A stretch of 64,000 nt of DNA from Mesorhizobium neociceri (GCF_013520985.1 NZ_JACDTY010000005.1:124001-188000), one strand, 5' to 3'; positions 45,212-55,966 are shown, counted from the stretch's first letter. Made by a program: numbers and translations. The notes: generated by a model from the sequence alone, not told the origin.

Positions 45212-46237
45212 TCAGGCAGCCTGTTCGAGGCTCTGCTTCCATTTCCCCAGCGCCGCCAGGTGGTTCATGTGGGCGCGATGGGTGAAGGCGGCCTGGCCGG
45301 CGGCGACGTTCGATGCCTTGCCGCTCCATGCCTTCTGCGGGGCGGCCTGCAAAGCGCGGCCGTAGGAGAAGGTCAGCTTCCAAGGATGCGGGCCGATGGC
45401 GTTGATCGCGTTAAGGTTGGCGGTCGCCTCCTCGTCCGATTGTCCACCCGAGAGGAAAGCGATGCCGGGCACCGCAACCGGCACCACTTCCCGGAACAGC
45501 TTGATCGTCTTCTCGGCGATCTCCTCGGGGCTGTTCGTCTTGCCGGATTTCTTGCCGGCAATGACCATGTTCGGCTTCAGGATGGTGCCTTCGAGCACGA
45601 CGCGCGCCGCATGAAGCTCGTCATAGAGCTTGATCAGCGTCGCCTTCGAGACCGCGTAGCAGGTGTCGATGTCGTGGGCGCCGTCCATCAGCACTTCCGG
45701 TTCGACGATCGGCACGATGCCCGCTTCCTGGCACAGCGCGGCATAGCGGGCGAGCGCATGGGTGTTTGAGGCGATCGAATTGGCCGAAGGCACGCCCTTA
45801 ACGGTGTCGATATCGATCACAGCGCGCCATTTGGCGAAACGGGCGCCGAGCTTGTAGTAGTCGGCAAGGCGTTCGCGCAGGCCGTCGAGGCCTTCGGTGA
45901 TGGTATCGCCTGGGAAGCCGGCCAGCGGCTTGGCGCCGGCGTCGACCTTGATGCCGGGGATGGCGCCCGATGCCTTGATGATATCGACCAGCGGCGTGCC
46001 GTCGGCGGCCTTCTGGCGGATGGTCTCGTCATAGAGGATGACGCCAGAAATGTATTTGGTCATCGCGTCCTTGGCGCGAAACATCATCTCGCGGTAGTCG
46101 CGGCGGCTGTCGGCGGTCGATTCGACGCCGATGACGTCGAAGCGTTTCTTGATGGTGCCGGAGCTTTCATCGGCGGCCAGCAGGCCCTTGCCGCCGCCCA
46201 CGATCGCGGCGGCAATATCTTCGAGACGTTCGCTCAT
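45212..46237 (-). CDS. fda: class I fructose-bisphosphate aldolase
   Basis: A 341-residue class I aldolase that forms a Schiff base through K221 in LEGTILKPNM. The N-terminus has the conserved GKGLLAADESSGTIKKRF. It cleaves fructose-1,6-bisphosphate to DHAP and glyceraldehyde-3-phosphate. The GAGAAGC ribosome-binding site precedes the ATG. It lies downstream of pgk on the same strand, and its own terminator follows. Confidence 0.95.
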   Translation of the reverse strand: MSERLEDIAAAIVGGGKGLLAADESSGTIKKRFDVIGVESTADSRRDYREMMFRAKDAMTKYISGVILYDETIRQKAADGTPLVDIIKASGAIPGIKVDAGAKPLAGFPGDTITEGLDGLRERLADYYKLGARFAKWRAVIDIDTVKGVPSANSIASNTHALARYAALCQEAGIVPIVEPEVLMDGAHDIDTCYAVSKATLIKLYDELHAARVVLEGTILKPNMVIAGKKSGKTNSPEEIAEKTIKLFREVVPVAVPGIAFLSGGQSDEEATANLNAINAIGPHPWKLTFSYGRALQAAPQKAWSGKASNVAAGQAAFTHRAHMNHLAALGKWKQSLEQAA

Positions 46238-46358
46238 TGTTGCTTCTCCTGAAGGGGTCTGTTCCGCGCTTAACGGAAGTCTACCGCCAAAGGAATGGCA
46301 TCGGAAAGCTCGAATCGATTGAAAGTTCCCGGCGCGTCGTTTGGCGCCGCCGTTCCGC

Positions 46359-47561
46359 TCAGGCCTGCTTCTTCAGCACGTCGACGCCGGGCAGGGGCTT
46401 GCCTTCCATCCACTCCAGGAAGGCGCCGCCGGCGGTCGAGACATAGGTGAAGTCGTCGGCGACGCCGGCATGGTTGAGTGCGGCCACCGTATCGCCGCCG
46501 CCGGCAACCGAGACCAGCTTGCCGGCGTTGGTGCGGGCTGCCGCGTGCCTGGCCGCTGCCACTGTCGCATGATCGAAAGGCTCAATCTCGAAGGCGCCGA
46601 GCGGGCCGTTCCAGACCAATGTCGCGGCGCGGTCGATCCATTCTCCGATCGCCTTCACGGTCCTTTCGCCGACATCGAGAATCATGCCGTCGGCCGGCAC
46701 ATCAGAGATGGCGACGGTCTCGCAGGCCGCGCCCGCCTTGAATTCCTTGGCCACGACGCCGTCGACCGGCAGGATGATGGCGCAGCCGGCTTCGGCCGCC
46801 TCGATCATGATCTGCTTGGCGGTCGGGGCAAGGTCGTGCTCGCACAGCGACTTGCCGACAGCGGTGCCGCGCGCGGCGAGGAAGGTGTTGGCCATGCCGC
46901 CGCCGATCACCAGCGCGTCGACCTTCTTCACCAGGTTCATCAACAGGTCGATCTTGGTCGACACCTTGGCGCCGCCGACAATGGCGACGACCGGACGGAC
47001 CGGATTGCCGAGGCCCTTCTCGAGAGCTTCAAGCTCTGCCTGCATGGTGCGGCCGGCATAGGCAGGCAACAGCCGCGCCAGGCCTTCGGTCGAGGAATGC
47101 GCGCGGTGCGCGGCGGAAAAGGCGTCGTTGACGAAGATGTCGCCATTGGCGGCAAGCCTTTCGGTGAAGGCCGGATCGTTCTTCTCCTCGGTCTTGTAGA
47201 AACGTGTGTTTTCCAGCAGCAGCACGTCGCCCTTGTTCATGGCCGCAACGGCGCTTCCCGCGGTGTCGCCGACGCAGTCGCTGGCAAAGCCGACGGAGCG
47301 GCCGAGCACTTCGGCCGTAGCTTTCGCGATAGGCTCCAGCGAGAATTCGGCCGAGGGACCGTCCTTCGGTCGGCCGAAATGGGCGAGCAGGATGACCTTG
47401 GCGCCCTTGCCGGACAGTTCGGCGATGGTCGGCGCGATGCGTTCGATGCGGGTGGCGTCGGTGACCTTGCCGTCAGCGACGGGCACGTTGAGGTCGACAC
47501 GCACCAGCACGCGCTTGCCGCTGATATTGCCGATATCGTCGAGTGTCTTGAAGGCGGCCAT
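46359..47561 (-). CDS. pgk: phosphoglycerate kinase
   Basis: A 400-residue Pgk with substrate-binding RVDLNVP (21-27) and LLAHFGRP, the nucleotide-binding [14 protein letters not shown] and the C-terminal [19 protein letters not shown]. It transfers phosphate from 1,3-bisphosphoglycerate to ADP. It is on the same strand as fda, with a 121-bp gap, and follows the order tkt-gap-pgk-fda typical of alphaproteobacteria, here separated from gap by an antiporter gene. Confidence 0.97.
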   Translation of the reverse strand: MAAFKTLDDIGNISGKRVLVRVDLNVPVADGKVTDATRIERIAPTIAELSGKGAKVILLAHFGRPKDGPSAEFSLEPIAKATAEVLGRSVGFASDCVGDTAGSAVAAMNKGDVLLLENTRFYKTEEKNDPAFTERLAANGDIFVNDAFSAAHRAHSSTEGLARLLPAYAGRTMQAELEALEKGLGNPVRPVVAIVGGAKVSTKIDLLMNLVKKVDALVIGGGMANTFLAARGTAVGKSLCEHDLAPTAKQIMIEAAEAGCAIILPVDGVVAKEFKAGAACETVAISDVPADGMILDVGERTVKAIGEWIDRAATLVWNGPLGAFEIEPFDHATVAAARHAAARTNAGKLVSVAGGGDTVAALNHAGVADDFTYVSTAGGAFLEWMEGKPLPGVDVLKKQA

Positions 47562-47720
47562 GCTGGTTCCTTTCGGTGAAAAATCGCCGGGACCATACCT
47601 CGCATCAATGACGATGCAAGGCTTGAGCCGCAGTGCGCGTTAAATTTTGAAGTCAGGGCGAAGGTAGCGGTGATGCTGGGGGACGAACCTGCTTTGGTTG
47701 GTGGCGCAGACGGATCGTAC

Positions 47721-49610
47721 TCAGCTCTCGGTCGTTGCTTTTTCCGCGGCAGGATCCGAGGACGGCTTCTCCTCGGCTGGAGCCTCCGCGACCTGCGCCT
47801 CCGTCGGCTTGCGCCAGTTGCGGATGAAGGCGGAGACCCGGTCTCCCATCTCGCCGGCGCTTAAGAAAACCGGCACACGCGCCACCGGCGCGGTCGGTTC
47901 GAAGGACAGGCCGAGCCCTGTGATCTTGCCCTTGTCGTCGACATCGCGAACGATCAGTTCGATCGGGCCGATCAGCACCCGGTCGGCATATTCGGCATGG
48001 CCGCCGAGCCGCGCCGTCACCAGAGCGCCAACGGTCTGTTTCTGCTCTGCCTCGGTCAGGCCCGGCGTGTAGGCAGCTTCCAGTTCGGCGGCCGAGCGCG
48101 CCGGATCGACGGCGAAGGCGCCGAAGAAATCGGCATCCTCGGGGTCGACCACCGCACGGCTGGCGAACAGCTTGTCGAGCAGGCGCGGATAGCGGTCGGG
48201 CACGAAGATGTAGACCTGGTCGCCGGCGGCGAGCCGGCCCATATCCTGGAAGCGCATCGAGCGGCCGTCGCGCAGCACCAGCGAGGGCCTGGCCCAGCGC
48301 GGGATGCGTTCGCCGCGCGCCACCGGGCTGCCGGGCGCGACGCGGTAGGCCAGAAGCTCGTGATGGGCCGAGCCCGGCAGTTCGAGCTCGACCTTGTCGA
48401 GAGGTCCGAGTCTGGCCGGCACAATCAGGCCGAGCCGGCGCGCCAGTGGCCCGACCGTCCAGCCCTGCACCACCAGCGACACCAGGACGATGATGAAGGC
48501 GGTGTTGAAGATGACGCGGCCGTTCTCCAGTCCGCCGAGCAGCGGGGTGATGGCAAGCAGGATGGAGACGGCGCCGCGCAGGCCGACCCAGGACACGAAA
48601 GCGACTTCGGGGCGCGGCAGGCGGAACGGGATCAGGCAGAGCCAGACGGCGACCGGGCGCGCGACGAACATCAGGAACAGGCCAAGCAGCACCGCCGGTA
48701 TGAGGATCGCCGGGAATTGCGAGGGTGTCGCGAACAGGCCGAGGATCAGGAACATGATGATCTGCGCCAGCCACGACATGCCGTCCTGGAAGCGTTTCAG
48801 GATGGTGACGGCGCGGATGTCGGAATTGCCGGCAATCAGCCCGGCGAGATAGACCGCGAGAAAACCCGAGCCGCCAATGGCGCCGGCGGCGGCGAACACC
48901 ATCAGCGACAAGGTCAGCACGAAGATCGGCAGCAAGCCGTGGTCGAGATTGAGCCGGTCGACGAGGCGCACGATGCCGAGGCCACCAAGCACGCCGACAA
49001 TGGCGCCGAGGCCCATATTGAGCAGGAAGCCGAGGATCAGGTCGGTGACCAGCACATGGGTCTCGGGATTGGCGTGGGCGGCGATGACCTCGACCAGCGT
49101 GATGGTCAGGAAGATGGCGATCGGGTCGTTGGTGCCGGATTCAACCTCAAGCGTCGCACGCACGCGCTCGCGCAGATTGATCTCGCCGGCGCGCAGCAGG
49201 AAGAACACCGCGGCCGCGTCGGTCGAGGCGACGGCGGCACCGAGCAGGAAGGATTCCAGCCAGCTGAGGTTGAGCAGATAATAGGCGGCGGCGCCGAACA
49301 GGCCGGTGGTCAAAAGCACGCCGAAGGTCGCCAGCGATAGCGCCGGCCCGGCCGCCTGGCGCAGCGCGTTGAGCGGCGTGCCGAAACCGGAATCGAACAG
49401 GATGACGGCCAGCGCCAGTGAGCCGGCAAAATAAGCCAAGCGCGCATTGTCGAATTCGATGCCGAGACCGTCGGTGCCGGTGGCAAGGCCGATGCAGAGG
49501 AAGAGCAGCAGCAGGGGAGCGCCGAAGCGGAAGGCGATCAGGCTCGAAAACGCGGCGGCGACGACGAGCGCTGTGCCGACCAGCGTGACGAGATAGATCG
49601 CATGCTCCAT
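47721..49610 (-). CDS. CPA1/NhaP2-type K+(Na+)/H+ antiporter with C-terminal regulatory domains
   Basis: A 629-residue protein with twelve or more membrane helices in the first 395 residues, including TLEVESGTNDPIAIFLTITL (154-173), the ND motif of CPA1 antiporters. A TrkA_C-like domain (about 415-495) and a CorC/HlyC-like domain (about 500-600) follow, the layout of CvrA/NhaP2 antiporters. It would export K+ or Na+ for protons. The gene sits between gap and pgk and breaks the usual cluster. Confidence 0.92.
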   Translation of the reverse strand: MEHAIYLVTLVGTALVVAAAFSSLIAFRFGAPLLLLFLCIGLATGTDGLGIEFDNARLAYFAGSLALAVILFDSGFGTPLNALRQAAGPALSLATFGVLLTTGLFGAAAYYLLNLSWLESFLLGAAVASTDAAAVFFLLRAGEINLRERVRATLEVESGTNDPIAIFLTITLVEVIAAHANPETHVLVTDLILGFLLNMGLGAIVGVLGGLGIVRLVDRLNLDHGLLPIFVLTLSLMVFAAAGAIGGSGFLAVYLAGLIAGNSDIRAVTILKRFQDGMSWLAQIIMFLILGLFATPSQFPAILIPAVLLGLFLMFVARPVAVWLCLIPFRLPRPEVAFVSWVGLRGAVSILLAITPLLGGLENGRVIFNTAFIIVLVSLVVQGWTVGPLARRLGLIVPARLGPLDKVELELPGSAHHELLAYRVAPGSPVARGERIPRWARPSLVLRDGRSMRFQDMGRLAAGDQVYIFVPDRYPRLLDKLFASRAVVDPEDADFFGAFAVDPARSAAELEAAYTPGLTEAEQKQTVGALVTARLGGHAEYADRVLIGPIELIVRDVDDKGKITGLGLSFEPTAPVARVPVFLSAGEMGDRVSAFIRNWRKPTEAQVAEAPAEEKPSSDPAAEKATTES

Positions 49611-49765
49611 CCGTGATTTGCCCCTCGAATTCCTCTACCTCTCCGATTTACGGGAGAGTGGGGCGAAGGCATGGCCAGTGCAAGGCGGGAGGGTGGCTTT
49701 TTGCCCTATGCCGCTGATTTTCCGGCATTTGGCGGCTCAGCGCGCCTTGCCGAGCACTCTGACGA

Positions 49766-49792
49766 AAAACGCCCGGACAAAGCCGGGCGTTT
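49766..49792 (-). terminator. rho-independent terminator after gap
   Basis: AAACGCCCGG-ACAAAG-CCGGGCGTTT on the plus strand gives a stem plus T run in the minus-strand transcript, about 26 bp after the gap stop. Confidence 0.88.
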
Positions 49793-49817
49793 GAAGCTGC
49801 GAGACGAAGGCCTGCGA

Positions 49818-50828
49818 TCAGGCGATGGTCTTGCCGAAGGCGACCGAGGTATCGGCCATGCGGTTGGAGAAGCCCCACTCATTGTCGTACCAGGACAGTA
49901 CCGAAACGAAGTTGCCGTCCATGACCTTGGTCTGGTCGAGCGCCATGATCGAGGAGCGCGGATCGTGGTTGAAGTCGATCGAGACATTCGGGTGATGAGT
50001 AACGCCGAGAATGCCCTTGAGCTTGCCGTTGGAGGCGGCGATCACCGCTTCGTTGATCTCCTGCACGGTGGTGGCGCGCTTGGCGATGAACTTGAAGTCG
50101 ACGACCGAGACATTCGGGGTCGGCACGCGGATCGAGATGCCGTCGAGCTTGCCCTTGAGGTCGGGCAGCACGAGGCCGATCGCCTTGGCGGCGCCGGTCG
50201 AGGTCGGGATCTGCGAGAGTGCTGCGGCGCGGCCGCGGTAGAGATCCTTGTGCATGGTGTCCAGCGTCGGCTGGTCGCCGGTGTAGGAGTGGATCGTCGT
50301 CATCATGCCTTTTTCGATGCCGACGGCATCGTGCAGCACGGCAGCCAACGGCGCCAGGCAGTTGGTGGTGCAGGACGCGTTCGAGATGACGATGTGGTCC
50401 TTCGTCAGCTTGTCGTGGTTGATGCCGTAGACAACGGTGAGGTCAGCACCTTCGGCCGGCGCCGAAACGACGACGCGCTTGGCGCCAGCGGTCAAATGCG
50501 CGGCGGCCTTGTCGCGGGCAGTGAAGATGCCGGTGCATTCGAGCGCGATGTCGACGCCGAGCTCCTTCCACGGCAGCTGTGCTGGGTCCTTGATCGCGGT
50601 GACCTTGAAGGTCTCCTTGCCGACGGTGATCTGGTCGCCGGACACCGACACTTCATGCGGGAAGCGGCCATGCACGCTGTCATAGCGCAGCAGGTGGGCG
50701 TTGGTTTCGACCGGGCCGAGATCGTTGACGGCGACGACGTCGATATCCTTGCGGCCGGATTCATGGATGGCGCGCAGGATGTTGCGGCCGATGCGGCCAA
50801 ATCCGTTGATGGCAACTCTGACGGTCAT
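49818..50828 (-). CDS. gap: glyceraldehyde-3-phosphate dehydrogenase
   Basis: A 336-residue type I GAPDH. The NAD-binding GFGRIGRN (9-16) and the active-site C153 ([12 protein letters not shown]) with H180 ([14 protein letters not shown]) are present. It oxidises and phosphorylates glyceraldehyde-3-phosphate to 1,3-bisphosphoglycerate. GGGAGAG precedes the ATG. It follows tkt by 157 bp on the same strand and has its own terminator. Confidence 0.97.
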   Translation of the reverse strand: MTVRVAINGFGRIGRNILRAIHESGRKDIDVVAVNDLGPVETNAHLLRYDSVHGRFPHEVSVSGDQITVGKETFKVTAIKDPAQLPWKELGVDIALECTGIFTARDKAAAHLTAGAKRVVVSAPAEGADLTVVYGINHDKLTKDHIVISNASCTTNCLAPLAAVLHDAVGIEKGMMTTIHSYTGDQPTLDTMHKDLYRGRAAALSQIPTSTGAAKAIGLVLPDLKGKLDGISIRVPTPNVSVVDFKFIAKRATTVQEINEAVIAASNGKLKGILGVTHHPNVSIDFNHDPRSSIMALDQTKVMDGNFVSVLSWYDNEWGFSNRMADTSVAFGKTIA

Positions 50829-50985
50829 TTTACTCTCCCTGGGAGCTCGAAAGGCGGCAGATGGGTCCGCAGCTTCATAGCGGCGGAAGCGGAAAGAATC
50901 CAGCCGCAGCGACGTGGATTTAAATCGATTAGGTTGGGCCAGTCCCGCGAAGCCGCCGCAGCGGTTCGCGGGAATGACACCGAGC

Positions 50986-52977
50986 TTACTTGCTGTGCAG
51001 GCGGGCTTCCGCCGCCTTGGCCGCCGCTTCGGCGGTAATGCCGAAATGCGGGTAGAGCTGTTCGATGGTGCCGGAAGCGCCGAAGCCGTGCATGCCGATG
51101 AAGATGCCGTCGGAGCCGATCAGGTGATCCCAGCCCTGGCGGATGCCGGCTTCGATCGCCATCTTGATCGGCGCGTTGCCGATCGTCTTCGTGCGGTAGG
51201 CGTCGCTCTGCTGGTCGAACAGCTCGAAGCAAGGCACCGACACAACGCGGGTCGGGTGGCCGTGCTTTTCAAGCAGGTCGCGGGCACCGAGCGCGACCTC
51301 GATCTCGGAGCCGGTGGCGAAGATCGTCACCGCCGCCTCGCCGCTGGCCGCGGCGAGCTCATAGGCGCCCTGGCTGCTCAGGTTCTTGGCCGAGAATTCG
51401 GTCCGCACGGTCGGCAGGTTCTGGCGGGTCAGCGCCAGGGTCGACGGCGTCTTTTCCGTCTCAATGGCGATCTGCCAGCATTCGGCGGTTTCCACTGCGT
51501 CGGCTGGACGGAAGACATTGTGGTTCGGGATGGCGCGGAGCGCCGCCAGATGCTCGACCGGCTGGTGGGTCGGGCCGTCTTCGCCCAGACCAATGGAATC
51601 ATGGGTCATGACGAAGATCGAGCGGATGCCCATCAGCGAGGCCAGCCGCATCGAGGGGCGGGCATAGTCGGAGAAGCACATGAAGGTGCCGCCATAGGCG
51701 ATAAGGCCGCCATGCAGCGTCAGCCCGTTGAGCGCGGCGGCCATGCCATGCTCGCGAATGCCGTAGTGGACATAGCGCTGGCCGTAATCGTCCGGCGTGA
51801 TGTTCTTGGTCTGGCTGGTCTTGGTGTTGTTGGAGCCGGTAAGGTCGGCCGAGCCGCCGATGGTCTCGGGCACCGCGCCGTTGATGACTTCCAGCGCCAT
51901 TTCCGAGGATTTGCGGGTGGCGACCTTCGGCTTGTCGGCCGACAGCTTCTTCTTGTAATCGGCAATGACGGCGTCGAAGTTGGACGGCAGCTTGCCGGCG
52001 AGGCGACGCTCGAACTCGGCCTTCAGCTCGGGCTTGGCCTTGGCGAGGCGGCCTTCCCAGTCGGTGCGCGCCTTGACACTGCCCTTGCCGGCGGTGCGCC
52101 AGGCGTCGAGGATGTCGGCCGGAATTTCGAACGGCGGCGAGTCCCAGTTGAAGAACTTGCGCGCGCCGGCGATCTCGTCGGCGCCGAGCGGCGAGCCATG
52201 CGCCTTGTTGGTGCCGGCCTTGGTCGGCGCGCCGAAGCCGATGGTGGTCTTGCAGGCGATCATCGTCGGCTTGTCGGAATGGCGGGCGGCTTCGATGGCA
52301 TAGGCGATCGCTTCCGGATCGGTGCCGTCAATGTGGCTGGCATTCCAGCCGGAGGCCTGGAAGCGGGCGACCTGGTCGGTGTTGTCGGCGAGCGAGACCG
52401 GGCCGTCGATGGAGATGTTGTTGTTGTCCCAGAAGACGATCAGCTTGTTCAGCTTGAGGTGGCCGGCAAGCGCGATAGCTTCCTGCGACACGCCTTCCAT
52501 CAGGCAGCCGTCGCCGGCCAGCACATAGGTGTAGTGGTTGACGAGGTCGTTGCCGAAAGCGGCGTTCATGATGCGCTCGCCAAGCGCGAAGCCGACCGAA
52601 TTGGCGAGACCCTGGCCGAGCGGGCCGGTCGTCGTCTCGATGCCGGTGGCGTGGCCGTATTCGGGATGGCCGGCGGTCTTGGAGCCCAGCTGGCGGAAAT
52701 GCTTGATCTGGTCGATCGTCATGTCCTCATAGCCGGTCAAATGCAGCAGCGAATAGAGCAGCATCGAACCATGGCCGGCCGACAGGATGAAGCGGTCGCG
52801 GTCGGGCCAATGGGGGTTCTTCGGATCGTATTTCAGGAACTTCGTGAACAGCACGGTGGCGATGTCGGCGCAGCCCATGGGCAGGCCGGGGTGGCCGGAC
52901 TGGGCCTTTTCGACAGCGTCCATGGCGAGAAAACGGATCGCATTGGCCATCCGGTCATGTTGTTCACGCGACGTCAT
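50986..52977 (-). CDS. tkt: transketolase
   Basis: A 663-residue TPP-dependent transketolase: N-terminal [14 protein letters not shown] (27-40), the TPP motif GDGCLMEG (155-162) ending in [10 protein letters not shown], and the C-terminal pyrimidine-binding region with [19 protein letters not shown] sequence. It links the pentose phosphate and glycolytic pathways. The ATG at 52977 follows GGAGG at good spacing; the frame extends upstream without coding character. It is the first gene of the tkt-gap-(antiporter)-pgk-fda group. Confidence 0.97.
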   Translation of the reverse strand: MTSREQHDRMANAIRFLAMDAVEKAQSGHPGLPMGCADIATVLFTKFLKYDPKNPHWPDRDRFILSAGHGSMLLYSLLHLTGYEDMTIDQIKHFRQLGSKTAGHPEYGHATGIETTTGPLGQGLANSVGFALGERIMNAAFGNDLVNHYTYVLAGDGCLMEGVSQEAIALAGHLKLNKLIVFWDNNNISIDGPVSLADNTDQVARFQASGWNASHIDGTDPEAIAYAIEAARHSDKPTMIACKTTIGFGAPTKAGTNKAHGSPLGADEIAGARKFFNWDSPPFEIPADILDAWRTAGKGSVKARTDWEGRLAKAKPELKAEFERRLAGKLPSNFDAVIADYKKKLSADKPKVATRKSSEMALEVINGAVPETIGGSADLTGSNNTKTSQTKNITPDDYGQRYVHYGIREHGMAAALNGLTLHGGLIAYGGTFMCFSDYARPSMRLASLMGIRSIFVMTHDSIGLGEDGPTHQPVEHLAALRAIPNHNVFRPADAVETAECWQIAIETEKTPSTLALTRQNLPTVRTEFSAKNLSSQGAYELAAASGEAAVTIFATGSEIEVALGARDLLEKHGHPTRVVSVPCFELFDQQSDAYRTKTIGNAPIKMAIEAGIRQGWDHLIGSDGIFIGMHGFGASGTIEQLYPHFGITAEAAAKAAEARLHSK

Positions 52978-53238
52978 GGTACCTCCGGGGTGGGGATTTG
53001 CGGGCTTGGCAGAGCCCTGGAAAGGGTGCGCGACACATAGCAGGCGCGGGCTTTTAGTCAACAAATCGGCTGCACATTTGCCGGTCTTGTGATGCCGGCA
53101 GGAGGCCTACATTAGCGTTAGCAGGGGACAGTCGCGAGAGCTTTGTTGACGTTGCCTTCACCCGGTGCCTAATGTTTCCTTGTTAACGCGTTCTGAACGC
53201 GAGCGATTCGGTGATGGGCAGGGCACAGGACGAAGGCC

Positions 53239-53511
53239 ATGACCGGGGAAACGACACTCAAGGAAGTCATCCACAGGCTGGGCAAGGCTATCGAGGGGCT
53301 GGAAAACGCCGTCGCGGCCAAGCTTGAGCACGAGCGCGACTATTCCGAAGCCGAGGCTGAAGTGCAGCGCATGAACGCCGACCGTTCGCGGCTGGCGCAG
53401 GAACTCGACAATTCCGAAGCTCGCGCCGAACGGCTGGAAGATGCCAACAAGGAAGTGTCGCGCCGCTTGGTGACCGCCATGGAAACCATCCGCGCGGTGC
53501 TGGACAGATAG
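53239..53511 (+). CDS. DUF4164 coiled-coil protein
   Basis: A 90-residue, almost wholly helical protein, ETTLKEVIHRLGKAIEGLEN at the start and an acidic coiled coil thereafter. The DUF4164 family is encoded upstream of zapA in rhizobia, as here (12 bp apart). A role with ZapA in division is plausible but unproved. Confidence 0.88.
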   Translation: MTGETTLKEVIHRLGKAIEGLENAVAAKLEHERDYSEAEAEVQRMNADRSRLAQELDNSEARAERLEDANKEVSRRLVTAMETIRAVLDR

Positions 53512-53523
53512 GAGCTGCAGGCC

Positions 53524-53889
53524 ATGGCACAGGTCACGGTTTCCATCGACGGCAAGCAGTACCGCATGGCTTGCGACGAAGGCCAGGAAGAGCATCTGAT
53601 CGACCTGGCCGAACGCTTCGACCGCTATGTCTCGCATCTGAAGGATTCGTTCGGCGAGATTGGCGACCAGCGGTTGACGGTGATGGCCGGCATCATGGTG
53701 ATGGACGAGCTCTCGGAGCTGCAGAAGCGCGTCAAGGGCATGGAGACCGAAGTGCAGACGCTGCGCAAGACGCGCGACGAAGCGTTGACCAAGGCCGACA
53801 AGAACGACACCGTGTTGACCAGCGCGCTCGGCGCGCTCGCCCAGCGCATGGAAGACCTGGCTACGTCGCTTGCGGTCAACAAGGCCTGA
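53524..53889 (+). CDS. zapA: cell division protein ZapA
   Basis: A 121-residue ZapA with VTVSIDGKQYRMACDEGQEE at the N-terminus, HLIDLAERFDRYVSHLKDSF, and a long C-terminal coiled coil. ZapA stabilises FtsZ bundles at mid-cell. It is divergent from tkt and downstream of DUF4164. The region 53890-54087 has no recognisable 6S RNA, which is often found after zapA. Confidence 0.93.
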   Translation: MAQVTVSIDGKQYRMACDEGQEEHLIDLAERFDRYVSHLKDSFGEIGDQRLTVMAGIMVMDELSELQKRVKGMETEVQTLRKTRDEALTKADKNDTVLTSALGALAQRMEDLATSLAVNKA

Positions 53890-54087
53890 GCGCAACCTTT
53901 TCCCGCAGAAACGAACGATTGTCGGGCCGAATGTTGAGTAGGTAGAACGAAAGTGCTCGTTCCGTCGCCGACAAGAGTTTCCTATTGTCTCGCGGCCGCG
54001 ATTTATGCGCTAAGATGCGGCAATGCCGGAGCGTGGGCGCCGCCTTGGTGCCGCTCCTAACGAAATCTGTTGCAGGGGAGATGTGCC

Positions 54088-54747
54088 ATGAGCCTTCGTA
54101 TCAACGACATCGCGCCGGACTTCACCGCCGAAACGACGCAAGGAACGATCAATTTCCATGACTGGATCGGCGACGGCTGGGCGATCCTTTTCAGTCACCC
54201 GAAGAATTTTACCCCGGTCTGCACGACCGAGCTTGGCACGATGGCCGGGCTCGAGGGCGAGTTCAAAAAGCGCAACGTCAAGGTCATCGGCATTTCCGTC
54301 GATCCGGTTGCGAGCCACGACAAGTGGCAGGCCGACATCAAGACGGCGACCGGCCAGACGGTGAACTACCCGCTGATCGGCGACAAGGACCTCAAGGTGG
54401 CCAAGCTCTACGACATGCTGCCGGCGGGCGCCGGCGAGACGTCGGAAGGCCGCACGCCGGCCGACAACGCCACGGTGCGCTCGGTCTATGTCATCGGGCC
54501 GGACAAGAAGATCAAGCTGGTGCTGACCTATCCGATGACCACCGGCCGCAACTTCGACGAGATCCTGCGCGCCGTCGATTCCATGCAGCTGACCGCCAAA
54601 CACCAGGTGGCGACGCCGGCCAACTGGAAGCAGGGCGAGGACGTGATCATCACCGCTGCTGTCTCCAACGAGGATGCGATCAAGCGCTTCGGCGCTTTTG
54701 ACACGATCCTGCCCTATCTCCGGAAGACCAAACAGCCGTCCGCCTAG
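54088..54747 (+). CDS. 1-Cys (Prx6-type) peroxiredoxin
   Basis: A 219-residue peroxiredoxin with peroxidatic C45 in NFTPVCTTELG and a Prx6-type C-terminal domain starting at VATPANWKQGEDVII. It reduces hydroperoxides in the cytosol, using an external thiol. The ATG at 54088 follows GGGGAG. The MBL-fold hydrolase gene follows on the same strand after 146 bp. Confidence 0.94.
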   Translation: MSLRINDIAPDFTAETTQGTINFHDWIGDGWAILFSHPKNFTPVCTTELGTMAGLEGEFKKRNVKVIGISVDPVASHDKWQADIKTATGQTVNYPLIGDKDLKVAKLYDMLPAGAGETSEGRTPADNATVRSVYVIGPDKKIKLVLTYPMTTGRNFDEILRAVDSMQLTAKHQVATPANWKQGEDVIITAAVSNEDAIKRFGAFDTILPYLRKTKQPSA

Positions 54748-54893
54748 GTTTTCTCGACCCGGGTCGTTTTCGATTTTTGTCCTGTTTCTGGCAAGGCGTG
54801 CTTGACGAGTGCGCCTTGTCAGATGACCATGCTCCTGGTTCGCTCCGGCAGAGAAAATCATTCCTGCCGGAGCGAGGGGCAGGGGACCGGAAA

Positions 54894-55766
54894 ATGGATG
54901 CAGCTTTGGCCAAGCCGCTGGTCAGCGGCTTCTACGACAAGCCGACCGGCGCCATACAGTATGTCGTCGCCGATCCGGCGACGAGGCGCTGCGCCATCAT
55001 CGACCCGATCCTGGATTTCGACGAAAGGTCCGGCGCAACGGCGACAAAGAGCGCCGATGCCTTGCTGGATTTCATTCGGGAGAACGGACTGGAGCTCGAG
55101 TGGATCCTCGATACCCATCCGCATGCCGATCACTTCTCGGCAGCGCACCACCTCAAGGAGAAGACTGGCGCGCCGACCGCGATCGGCGACAGGGTCATCG
55201 AGGTCCAGGCGCTGTGGAAGGCGATCTACAACTGGCCGGAGTTTCCGGCCGACGGCTCGCAGTGGGACCGCCTGTTTGGCGAAGGTAATAGCTTTCGGAT
55301 CGGCAGCCTTCCGGTCAAGGTGCTGTTTTCGCCCGGCCACACGCTGGCTTCGATCACCTATGTCGTCGGTGACGCGGCCTTCATCCACGATACGCTGTTC
55401 ATACCCGACAGCGGCACGGCAAGGGCAGACTTTCCCGGTGGCAGCGCGGCGCGGCTGTGGCGCTCGATCCAGGGCATCCTGGCATTACCGGACGACACGC
55501 GCCTATTCGTTGGCCACGACTACCAGGAGGGTGGCCGCGAGCCGCGTTGGGAGAGCACCGTCGCTGAGCAAACGGAGAAGAATGTCCACCTGGTTGCGGC
55601 ACACACCGAAGCCGAGTTCGTCGCCTTGCGCGAAGCGCGCGACAAGACATTGCCGATGCCGCGCCTGATCCTGCATGCGCTGCAGGTCAACATGAACGGC
55701 GGACGGCTGCCGGAGCCGGAAGCCAATGGAAGGCGGTATTTGAAGTTCCCGCTGGATGGGTTTTGA
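54894..55766 (+). CDS. MBL-fold hydrolase (persulfide dioxygenase/Blh-like)
   Basis: A 290-residue metallo-beta-lactamase-fold protein with the metal motif THPHADHF (74-81) and further histidines in FSPGHTLASI and FVGHDYQEGGREPRWEST. The layout fits the ETHE1/Blh group of sulfur dioxygenases, but lacks the fused rhodanese of some members. Such enzymes oxidise glutathione persulfide. GGGGCAGGGGA precedes the ATG. Confidence 0.88.
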   Translation: MDAALAKPLVSGFYDKPTGAIQYVVADPATRRCAIIDPILDFDERSGATATKSADALLDFIRENGLELEWILDTHPHADHFSAAHHLKEKTGAPTAIGDRVIEVQALWKAIYNWPEFPADGSQWDRLFGEGNSFRIGSLPVKVLFSPGHTLASITYVVGDAAFIHDTLFIPDSGTARADFPGGSAARLWRSIQGILALPDDTRLFVGHDYQEGGREPRWESTVAEQTEKNVHLVAAHTEAEFVALREARDKTLPMPRLILHALQVNMNGGRLPEPEANGRRYLKFPLDGF

Positions 55767-55785
55767 GGGGCTGTTGGCGAAGCTG

Positions 55786-55966
55786 CCAATCTCCCCCCTT
55801 GCGGGGGAGATGCCCGGCAGGGCAGAGGGGGGTGCTGTCCCTCCGCCCTGTCAGCCAGATGTAGCTGCGCCCTCAATTTCCGATTGGGGTGGCTAAAACC
55901 GAAGTTGGCGATCCTTCACACCCCCCTCTGTCCTGCCGGACATCTCCCCCGCAAGGGGGGAGATTG
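55786..55966. repeat. long inverted repeat (Mesorhizobium-type intergenic element)
   Basis: The left arm (55786-55834) and the right arm (55918-55966) are near-perfect reverse complements of about 49 bp (CCAATCTCCCCCCTTGCGGG opposite CCGCAAGGGGGGAGATTGG), separated by about 83 bp. Each arm also contains a small hairpin of its own. It lies between the MBL gene and the convergent rpoH gene; no frame in it is convincing. It fills most of the 301-bp gap. Confidence 0.85.

Noticed and set aside
46341..47579. 412-codon plus-strand open frame
   Set aside because: It mirrors pgk; the reading is shadow composition.
50914..53040. 708-codon plus-strand open frame
   Set aside because: It lies opposite the transketolase gene, which has full family motifs; the composition is shadow-like (Asp/Gly/Arg/Val-rich).
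53890..54087. 6S RNA downstream of zapA
   Set aside because: This is a common rhizobial position, but I could not see the long paired arms and central bubble of 6S RNA; only a small GAACGA hairpin is evident.
55786..55966. CRISPR array
   Set aside because: The structure is one inverted pair of long arms, not direct repeats with spacers.
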